A DNA stretch of 5,648 nucleotides from Flavobacteriales bacterium (GTDB lineage Bacteria; Bacteroidota; Bacteroidia; Flavobacteriales_E; Vicingaceae), in NCBI GenBank assembly GCA_016763135.1, contig JAESUI010000265.1:1-5648 (forward strand). The letters are read 5' to 3'. The position numbers and the translations under genes are program-made. The notes under the pieces were generated by a model. The model was not told the DNA's origin and did no database searches. It saw only the letters and a list, made by a program, of their open reading frames with translations. Positions 1 through 4,132 of the stretch are shown here, in pieces. Within the stretch, counting starts at the first letter, position 1. Every line of letters begins with the position of its first letter.

Positions 1-2
1 AT

Positions 3-102
3 GTTACGTTTTCAGAGGTCAGTGTTACGCTTCGTAACGTTTCCGTTACGCAAGTGTTACGTTTCGTTACGGTTGCGTTACCCTTTGTAACGGATGTGTT
101 AC
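3..102. repeat. Helically phased GTWAC repeat array (candidate iterons or multi-site operator)
   Basis: Nine copies of the 5-mer GTTAC or its complement GTAAC start at 3, 24, 34, 45, 56, 66, 77, 87 and 98. From 24 onward every step is 10 or 11 bp, so all copies face the same side of the helix, and sites two apart are exactly or nearly 21 bp apart. Only the slot near 13-14 is empty. Most copies extend to GTTACG. Two neighbouring pairs form inverted repeats (24-29 with 33-38, and 76-81 with 87-92). Initiator-binding iterons of theta plasmids commonly have about this spacing, so an origin is one reading; a multi-site operator or an accessory recombination site is another. The array may continue left of the window. 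That it is a non-random repeat is clear; its function is inferred. Confidence 0.85.
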
Positions 103-103
103 G

Positions 104-241
104 GATAAAATGGGCGTTTTTAAACCAAAAAAAAGCTACAAAACCAGCACTTAAAAAAAGAAATAAAAGTAATGGATTTGTAAAAGATGGATATGGGATT
201 AATAGGGGAAACATAATTGAAAAATAAGTGAATAAAAAGCC
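104..241. other. A-rich non-coding spacer beside the repeat array
   Basis: No convincing gene is seen here. The plus strand is very A-rich and purine-biased. Such DNA next to an iteron-like array could be an unwinding region if the array is an origin, but I see no DnaA box or tandem 13-mer type repeats that would confirm it. Confidence 0.35.
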
Positions 242-270
242 AAAAATTAGGGTAGTAAAAACTACCCTAA
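242..270 (-). terminator. Intrinsic terminator ending the HTH/acidic-protein operon
   Basis: On the minus strand a perfect 10-bp stem (TTAGGGTAGT pairing with ACTACCCTAA, at 261-270 and 247-256) closes a four-base loop (257-260). It is followed at once by five T residues (plus-strand A run 242-246). It starts 21 bp after the stop codon of the acidic-protein gene, the expected position for a rho-independent terminator of minus-strand transcription. Confidence 0.85.
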
Positions 271-291
271 AATAGGAGAGGGGGAGAAGAA

Positions 292-519
292 TTAATCCTC
301 TTCCTCGTCTTCATCAAGATCATCCTCAAAAATTTCAGAAATTTCTAATAACTCATCGACACCATCCTGTTGCTCAAAACCGTATTCAATTTGAATAATG
401 ATGTCGTCATCTTCGGTATGACCGATAATTTCATTATCAATTTCGTGTTCAATTAATACTCTAGTAAATTCAGGCACATTTTCAGTTTCTACCTGTAATT
501 TTAATGCTACATTTTCCAT
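292..519 (-). CDS. Small, highly acidic protein of unknown function (75 aa)
   Basis: The protein is not recognised with certainty; it resembles small acidic hypothetical proteins of Bacteroidota accessory DNA. About 29 of 75 residues are Asp or Glu against only two Lys/Arg, and the last 13 residues are almost all acidic. Residues 1-50 alternate hydrophobic and polar positions in a way that suggests a small beta/alpha fold (VALKLQVE, then EFTRVLIEHEI, then DDIIIQIEY), with the acidic tail after it. There is no signal peptide or membrane segment. It is the last gene before the terminator at 242-270, lies 60 bp after the excisionase-like gene and has no promoter of its own that I can see, so the two are probably co-transcribed. 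A DNA-mimic or protein-binding role would suit the charge but is speculative. The complete frame, ATG start and terminator support a real gene. Confidence 0.75.
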   Translation of the reverse strand: MENVALKLQVETENVPEFTRVLIEHEIDNEIIGHTEDDDIIIQIEYGFEQQDGVDELLEISEIFEDDLDEDEEED

Positions 520-579
520 TATTTCTATATTTTAAATGGTTGAATAAAAAAGGGTTAATTCCCTATAAATAATTACTGA

Positions 580-939
580 CTATTTATTTTTGTTTAACCA
601 GTCGTCAGCCTCCTGGTCAATTTCATAACGTGTTTTTTTACGATGTTTTTGTATCCATTCTGTTAGCTCCTTTTTAGAAAAAAGTAACCTTTTCCCAATC
701 TTGCTAAAAGGAATCTTCTTTTTGTGGGTATAATCATAAAGTGTAGCAATCGCCATGTGTGTAAATTGACTTGCTTGTTGAATGTTTAAGTACAAACTAC
801 TTTTCTCTTTTTCTTGAAGAGAACTAGGAACAATAAGGTTATTGTTCTGAACAATCTCTTGAACCGATTTTTTAACTGATTGCTCAATGATGGCTTTCAG
901 TTCGTGTACCGAAATGGATATTAAAATTAAATCTTGCAT
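580..939 (-). CDS. Excisionase-like helix-turn-helix DNA-binding protein (HTH_17/MerR-like, 119 aa)
   Basis: This is probably a DNA-binding protein acting as a recombination directionality factor or transcriptional regulator of the mobile element. Residues 49-98 have the layout of the excisionase-type winged helix-turn-helix: LYLNIQQASQF, a recognition-helix region ATLYDYTHKKKIPFSKIG, then KRLLFSKKELTEWI, matching the usual 'hydrophobic - PF - IG+R - F - L+WI' pattern. Residues 1-45 form a predicted helical, possibly coiled, N-terminal extension often seen in Bacteroidota homologues. The C-terminus is charged and ends in a short DDWLNKNK tail. It follows the integrase/RteC-like pair and precedes the acidic protein and terminator. 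The 35-bp palindrome at 990-1024 lies about 50 bp upstream of its ATG and is a natural candidate operator. Family assignment is firm; the excisionase role is inferred from context. Confidence 0.88.
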   Translation of the reverse strand: MQDLILISISVHELKAIIEQSVKKSVQEIVQNNNLIVPSSLQEKEKSSLYLNIQQASQFTHMAIATLYDYTHKKKIPFSKIGKRLLFSKKELTEWIQKHRKKTRYEIDQEADDWLNKNK

Positions 940-989
940 TGTATTGGTTTTAAATAATTACAATACAAAAGTGCGTGTGATGGCAAAGA

Positions 990-1024
990 AAAGTCGTTAC
1001 CGTAATGATTACCGTAACGACTTT
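990..1024. promoter_or_regulatory. 35-bp near-perfect palindrome made of four GTWAC-like half-sites (candidate operator)
   Basis: The sequence is symmetric about base 1007: 16 of 17 pairs match, and the only mismatch is C1001/C1013. It contains 5-mers at 996 (GTTAC), 1002 (GTAAT), 1008 (ATTAC) and 1014 (GTAAC), spaced exactly 6 bp, and a 9-bp direct repeat TTACCGTAA at 997 and 1009. It lies in the 180-bp gap between the RteC-like gene and the HTH gene, about 50 bp upstream of the HTH start. A weak promoter-like pair, TTTG (984-987) and TATTGTAA (958-965) on the minus strand, lies just downstream, so binding here could control the HTH operon. The outer half-sites share their core with the left-edge array. 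Confidence 0.7.
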
Positions 1025-1119
1025 GGATTGTTAAATAACAGATTTACAGATCTTTACAAAAATAGATTTTAGATGAAAAAACTACTCTCAGAATAAGTTT
1101 ACTTGAAAAACGAAAAAGA

Positions 1120-2199
1120 TTAAGATTTCTTTTTAGGGTTTTTTCTAATCGTATCAAATTTAGGTTGATACTTGGCAGTATAAATTTGTTCGTATTGGCT
1201 CTCCAGTTTTTTGTTTCCTTGCTCGTCTGGAATAAGTTGTTGTGATGGTTTGACAATCTGACTAATCGTATTAGACTTGCTAAAAAGAGCTTGTATTTTT
1301 TTAGCGTTAATTTCATCTATCCAACCTTTCTGTAACAATTCAACAAATAACTCCCCTAATTCCTTTTGAGTACCAAGCCAGTTGATTTTATCAGAAACCC
1401 CCATTTCAGTATCATTAGATTGCTCAACAACTGATGAAGTATTAGGAATTTCAATAAATAATTTTTTGGATAACAAGGGAAGTAACTCTTGTAATTTTTC
1501 TTTTGAAATAATATCTTTTTGCTCCTTTAGTATAAAATACAAAAAATCGGTTTTTGATTTATAAGCCACAAAAAATTTAAAATAGGCATTGGGATTGGTA
1601 TCGTTTTTATCAAAAAAAGAAGAAGAAAAGGCAATAGATTTAGACTCACTATTTTCAACAGACATTTCTATCCGAAACATCTTTTTCAAATACTTCTCTT
1701 TTTCTTTCTCATTTGATGACTTGAAATAAGGTTTTAAAGGAGCAGTATTAAAATGATATTTATAATTGATTTCTCGGAGTAGTTCTCCATCAGGAGAATA
1801 TTCTTTTGTCTTTTGAGGTAATCTTAAAAGACGGTAAAACAAGTTTTTATATGAATCCTTGTATTTGCTGTTTTTAGCGATTTCAAAACGCTCTTTATCC
1901 TTTTCCTCTTGTTGTTTTAGGTGTTTTTCTCTCAGAGGAATAGCCTGTTTAATAATTTTATCAATGGAAACACCCAATTTATATTGATGGTTAAACAATT
2001 CATAGAGCTTAGATGAAAATTCATCATTAGGCATCCCATAAACAAGAGGGCTTAATGAAGAATAATAATCTTTAGCAAAATCTTTATCCCTGCTTTTTTC
2101 AATAAATTGATAATAACCTCGAAGCAACTTATCATAAAACCGCTTAGATACCAGTTCAAATTTTTCGTTGATGTCTATAAAACTACTTTCTTTATTCAT
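1120..2199 (-). CDS. RteC-like protein coupled to the integrase (359 aa)
   Basis: This is a soluble, Lys- and Glu-rich protein with no signal peptide or membrane segment. The C-terminal part, residues about 272-320, begins INWLGTQKELGELFVEL and continues through KGWID to IQALFSKSNTISQIVKPSQ. This resembles the winged-helix-type C-terminus of RteC and related Bacteroidota proteins encoded next to integrases; RteC itself activates excision genes of CTnDOT-type conjugative transposons. The N-terminal 240 residues are mostly helical and not recognised, with a strongly charged stretch at 88-118. The C-terminus is basic (KNPKKKS), which could aid DNA contact. The ATG lies two bases after the integrase stop, so the pair is almost certainly co-transcribed and probably translationally coupled. 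No intrinsic terminator is seen after it. That it is a real gene is near certain; a regulatory role in excision is an inference from a short motif and position. Confidence 0.8.
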   Translation of the reverse strand: MNKESSFIDINEKFELVSKRFYDKLLRGYYQFIEKSRDKDFAKDYYSSLSPLVYGMPNDEFSSKLYELFNHQYKLGVSIDKIIKQAIPLREKHLKQQEEKDKERFEIAKNSKYKDSYKNLFYRLLRLPQKTKEYSPDGELLREINYKYHFNTAPLKPYFKSSNEKEKEKYLKKMFRIEMSVENSESKSIAFSSSFFDKNDTNPNAYFKFFVAYKSKTDFLYFILKEQKDIISKEKLQELLPLLSKKLFIEIPNTSSVVEQSNDTEMGVSDKINWLGTQKELGELFVELLQKGWIDEINAKKIQALFSKSNTISQIVKPSQQLIPDEQGNKKLESQYEQIYTAKYQPKFDTIRKNPKKKS

Positions 2200-2201
2200 T
2201 C

Positions 2202-3284
2202 TTATAATTTAGGCATCATATTAACCGCCTCGTCTTTTTTCTCATCCAACAAATGTCCGTAAACTTCTGTAATACTAACGCTGGAATGACCCAATAATTT
2301 TGATACCGTATAAATCCCCACACCATTAGACAATAGCAAACAAGCGTATGTATGTCGTCCAGTATGCCACGTTAAATGTTTTTTAATACCTGCTGTGGCA
2401 GCCCAAATACGAATTAACATATTGCCGTAACTTTTAGAAGAAGGAAAGTTCCAAAAAACAAGCGGATTTTTATCGTGTCTTGGGAAACTCTGTAAAATCT
2501 CAACAGCACTTTCGTGTAAAGGCAAATAATGAAAATCCATTTTACTCTTTTCTTGCCGATAACCTATTCGCCAATTATTCTCATCAATATCACTCCACCT
2601 TAATTTAGTGGCATCGCCAATACGTAAACCCGTATAACAGCAAAATAAATAAACCCATTTAATATGCTCGTTACCATTAAAAGGAGTGCCACTCAAAGCA
2701 CGCAACTCCTCAATCGTTAAAAACACTCGTTCAGGCTTTTGTCTTTTAGGAAAAAGCTCCTTATCCATAAAATAAAAAGGATTTGTAGTGAGAATACGCT
2801 CCTTTATCGCTAAGTTAAAAACAGCATTAACAATTCTCATATAATGAAAAGCCGTATTTTCAGAAAGATGATTAGAAAGATAATCAAGAAAGCCTTGCAA
2901 ATTCTTTTCCGTTAAATTCTTTACAGGCAATTTACTGCCACCAAAAAAATCTTTCAGCTTAATTAGCGTACACGAATAACTACTGTTGTTCTCTTTCTTT
3001 TTATTGATAGAAACTTGCTCAAAAAAAGTATAAAAATCTGTATTCTTAACGTGTTTAGGGATAAAACCGTGTTCATCCGATTTAAAAGCCAATTCACGCT
3101 TTAAGCGAATCTTGTCCGCCAGTTCCATTTTCTCCTTGTCAATATCTTTAATTCTTCGTACTTTTGAATAGTCTTGAGATACAAACATCTCCAAGTATTC
3201 ATATTGACGTTTGTAATCTTTGTAGATGTCAAGATAAAGAGAATACCCTTTTTTGACTTTTCTGAACCGTAAATTAACACTCAT
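2202..3284 (-). CDS. Tyrosine site-specific integrase of a Bacteroidota mobile element (360 aa)
   Basis: It catalyses strand exchange between attachment sites, integrating and with helper proteins excising the element. Residues 1-75 form the N-terminal arm-type DNA-binding region common in Bacteroidota integrases (VNLRFRKVKKGYSLYLDIYK). About 80-180 is the helical SAM-like core-binding domain (FYTFFEQV ... TAFHYMRIVNAVFNLAI), and 185-350 is the catalytic domain. The active-site set appears complete: R221 (TGLRIGD), Lys near K246/K248, H307 and R310 (HTGR), H333 (LGHSS) and nucleophile Y342 (VYGHL). Length is normal for the group. The start is supported by a TATTTTTG promoter element 47-54 bp upstream and by the conserved N-terminus. 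Transcription runs inward, into the RteC-like gene, so the element probably extends left and its integrase-side end should lie within 3285-3489. It is unrelated in detail to the second recombinase at 4128-5276. Confidence 0.95.
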   Translation of the reverse strand: MSVNLRFRKVKKGYSLYLDIYKDYKRQYEYLEMFVSQDYSKVRRIKDIDKEKMELADKIRLKRELAFKSDEHGFIPKHVKNTDFYTFFEQVSINKKKENNSSYSCTLIKLKDFFGGSKLPVKNLTEKNLQGFLDYLSNHLSENTAFHYMRIVNAVFNLAIKERILTTNPFYFMDKELFPKRQKPERVFLTIEELRALSGTPFNGNEHIKWVYLFCCYTGLRIGDATKLRWSDIDENNWRIGYRQEKSKMDFHYLPLHESAVEILQSFPRHDKNPLVFWNFPSSKSYGNMLIRIWAATAGIKKHLTWHTGRHTYACLLLSNGVGIYTVSKLLGHSSVSITEVYGHLLDEKKDEAVNMMPKL

Positions 3285-3308
3285 AAGATATATTTTTTGT
3301 TGCTAGAA

Positions 3309-3325
3309 ATTCTGCGTAACAGAAT
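3309..3325. promoter_or_regulatory. Inverted repeat at the predicted integrase transcript start
   Basis: ATTCTG (3309-3314) and CAGAAT (3320-3325) are perfect inverted arms around a 5-bp spacer. It sits between the promoter -7 element and the integrase ATG, close to the expected transcript start. It includes the 8-mer GCGTAACA (3314-3321), the exact complement of TGTTACGC at 23-30 in the left array. It could be an operator for repression of the integrase, or a leader hairpin. Confidence 0.4.
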
Positions 3326-3330
3326 AACAA

Positions 3331-3363
3331 CAAAAATACACAAAATATTGCGAAAGCAACAAA
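3331..3363 (-). promoter_or_regulatory. Bacteroidota-type promoter of the integrase gene
   Basis: On the minus strand TATTTTTG (3331-3338) matches the Bacteroidota -7 consensus TAnnTTTG. A TTG lies 18 bp upstream (3357-3359) and a TTTG 21 bp upstream (3360-3363), within the usual range for the -33 element. The predicted leader is about 40 nt long. Confidence 0.55.
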
Positions 3364-3489
3364 TGTTTATTTTGGAATGATTTTAACAAAAACAAACAAA
3401 AGCTATACTACAATTGATTTATATTGGATTTAGTTCGTTTTAATTTTAGTTGTTTTGACGTGGTGTATCTTACATAGTGTTAGAAATAG

Positions 3490-3654
3490 TTATTTAATTT
3501 CAATTCTAGTTTTTAAAAAATCAAAGTATTTCGAATCTTGACCTTTAAAAACATTTTCGTCCTCCAGCATATAAGCTCTGGTAAAAGAATCTGCCGCATG
3601 ATCAAGCTCATTCAATTCAAAATGAAGAATCATAATTTGCTGGTTATAGGTTTT
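3490..3654 (-). pseudogene. 3' remnant of a TPR-like gene
   Basis: On the minus strand the frame reads KTYNQQ, then from an internal ATG at 3633 MILHFELNELDHAADSF and on through TRAYMLEDENVFKG to a TAA at 3490-3492. It is interrupted upstream by a TAA at 3655-3657. The pattern 'hxFELNELDxAADSFTRAYMLE' looks like the last helical repeat and C-terminus of a tetratricopeptide-type protein, followed by a short tail (KYFDFLKTRIEIK). With only about 47-55 codons left and no N-terminal part, it is most likely the truncated end of a longer gene. The break coincides with the insertion-sequence-like segment at 3661-3720, which may have caused it. A short intact gene from the ATG at 3633 cannot be ruled out. 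The TPR assignment is from pattern recognition only. Confidence 0.5.
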
Positions 3655-3660
3655 TTATGT

Positions 3661-3720
3661 TTTTATCCTTTCAAAGGGTTTGATGAAAAATAGTCAAAAA
3701 ATAATTAATGCGACAGAACC
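3661..3720 (-). mobile_element. Possible terminal fragment of an IS6-family insertion sequence
   Basis: Read on the minus strand from 3720, the segment starts GGTTCTGTCGCA, close to the known IS6-family terminal repeat pattern (GGTTCTGTTGCAAA in several members). About 36 bp later a frame reads (I)KPFERIKT and then stops, which recalls the MNPFKG-type start of IS6 transposases with the initiator codon changed to ATC. No matching second end and no transposase body are present, so at most this is a relic. The match is short and could be chance. Confidence 0.3.
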
Positions 3721-3790
3721 TTCAAACGCATGCGTGTTTTTTCTTCCGGCATATTTTATTTTTTAATCGACTGGTCTTTCTAAACTCGGT

Positions 3791-3804
3791 TAGAACACGT
3801 TCTA
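3791..3804. repeat. Short inverted repeat overlapping the stop of the small gene
   Basis: TAGAAC (3791-3796) and GTTCTA (3799-3804) are perfect 6-bp arms around AC. The TAG stop codon of the small minus-strand gene lies in the right arm. No T-run follows, so it is not a typical intrinsic terminator. Confidence 0.4.
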
Positions 3805-4056
3805 TGGTTCAGGATCTGCGCGATTAACCTCTTTAATGTTTTTTACCATTGTTGTAAATTCTCCATCTTCAGAAGGAAAATTTGTTGAATCTTCTTCTAA
3901 TGCTTTGAGGACCACCATCGTTTCCAGTTCATCAACAAAAAAATCAACAACTTTAGCCTTAAAACGGGGCATTTTTTTGTCCCTCATTGTTATTTCTGCT
4001 GAAAGGTTGTTCATCTTGAGAATATTAAGCCTCATCCGTATCATGTCTACTGCCAT
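3802..4056 (-). CDS. Small hypothetical protein (84 aa)
   Basis: I do not recognise a family. From the ATG at 4056 the protein reads MAVDMIRMRLNILKMNNL, and later contains a strand-helix-like block with KVVDFFVDELETMVVLKALEE, ending in an acidic/proline tail (NRADPEP). It is soluble-looking, with no signal peptide or membrane segment. The frame stays open upstream to a GTG at 4110, but that longer start would lie inside the 28-bp hairpin and add a run of five Asn from AAT/AAC repeats, so the ATG at 4056 (or 4044) is preferred. It lies downstream of, and in the same direction as, the second recombinase, 71 bp after its stop, and no promoter is obvious. An overlapping plus-strand frame reads as a low-complexity Ser/Leu-rich shadow. 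Moderate confidence that it is expressed. Confidence 0.5.
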   Translation of the reverse strand: MAVDMIRMRLNILKMNNLSAEITMRDKKMPRFKAKVVDFFVDELETMVVLKALEEDSTNFPSEDGEFTTMVKNIKEVNRADPEP

Positions 4057-4080
4057 ATCAGTCTTATTGTTATTATTATT

Positions 4081-4132
4081 GCTAACAACCGAATAAGTGC
4101 ACTGGTGCACTTATTCGCATTATGTGTTTAGC
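4081..4132. repeat. Perfect 28-bp hairpin nested in a 52-bp attC-like fold
   Basis: CGAATAAGTGCAC (4090-4102) and its exact complement (4105-4117) are separated only by TG. Outside this, GCTAACA (4081-4087) can pair with TGTTTAGC (4125-4132) with one bulged T, leaving asymmetric unpaired stretches of 2 and 7 bases. An outer pair of short boxes, unpaired bases and a long inner stem is the general layout of integron attC sites, but the boxes fit GTTRRRY/RYYYAAC only approximately. The right box overlaps the stop codon of the adjacent recombinase (TAA at 4128-4130). No T-run follows on the minus strand, so a simple terminator is less likely. Confidence 0.75.

Larger units (their letters stand above)
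3285..3489. other. Integrase upstream region, probable location of the element's right end
   Basis: No gene is visible. The stretch holds the integrase promoter, an inverted repeat at 3309-3325 and, farther right, very A/T-rich DNA with CAA-rich runs (3379-3400). Elements of this kind usually end a few hundred bases from the integrase start, and the DNA from 3490 onward looks like remnants of other genes, so the attachment site should fall here. I cannot identify the core sequence because the other end is not in the window. Confidence 0.35.

Noticed and set aside
1..113. CRISPR array reading of the left-edge repeats
   Set aside because: The repeated unit is only 5-6 bp with 5-bp gaps, in both orientations, with no 25-40 bp repeats or spacers.
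274..291. 18-bp pure purine tract just after the acidic gene's stop
   Set aside because: It is a possible triplex-prone tract, but short and between a stop codon and a terminator; nothing else supports a role.
958..987. Promoter for the HTH gene (TTTG, 18 bp, TATTGTAA on the minus strand)
   Set aside because: The -7 part fits TAnnTTTG poorly, so it is mentioned only with the palindrome and not listed as a promoter.
887..1072. Plus-strand 61-codon open frame
   Set aside because: It overlaps the HTH gene start and crosses the 35-bp palindrome; its residues look like a translated repeat with no protein character.
1040..1119. Terminator after the RteC-like gene
   Set aside because: T-rich runs are present, but no stem of useful length pairs in front of them.
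1044..1316. Minus-strand 90-codon open frame
   Set aside because: It is a different-frame shadow over the 3' end of the RteC-like gene and is Lys/Leu/Asn-rich without any motif.
1382..1564. Plus-strand 60-codon open frame
   Set aside because: It is antisense inside the RteC-like gene, with no motif and no promoter.
3285..3489. tRNA gene as integration target
   Set aside because: No cloverleaf, T-loop or CCA-proximal sequence can be found here or elsewhere in the window.
3726..3735. Perfect 10-bp palindrome ACGCATGCGT
   Set aside because: It is isolated, not placed at any promoter or gene end I can define, and not repeated in the window.
3836..4096. Plus-strand 86-codon frame with a Ser-rich and Leu-rich sequence ending in a Leu run
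   Set aside because: It mirrors the small minus-strand gene; the Leu run is the complement of the AAT/AAC repeat, so it is not evidence for a membrane protein.
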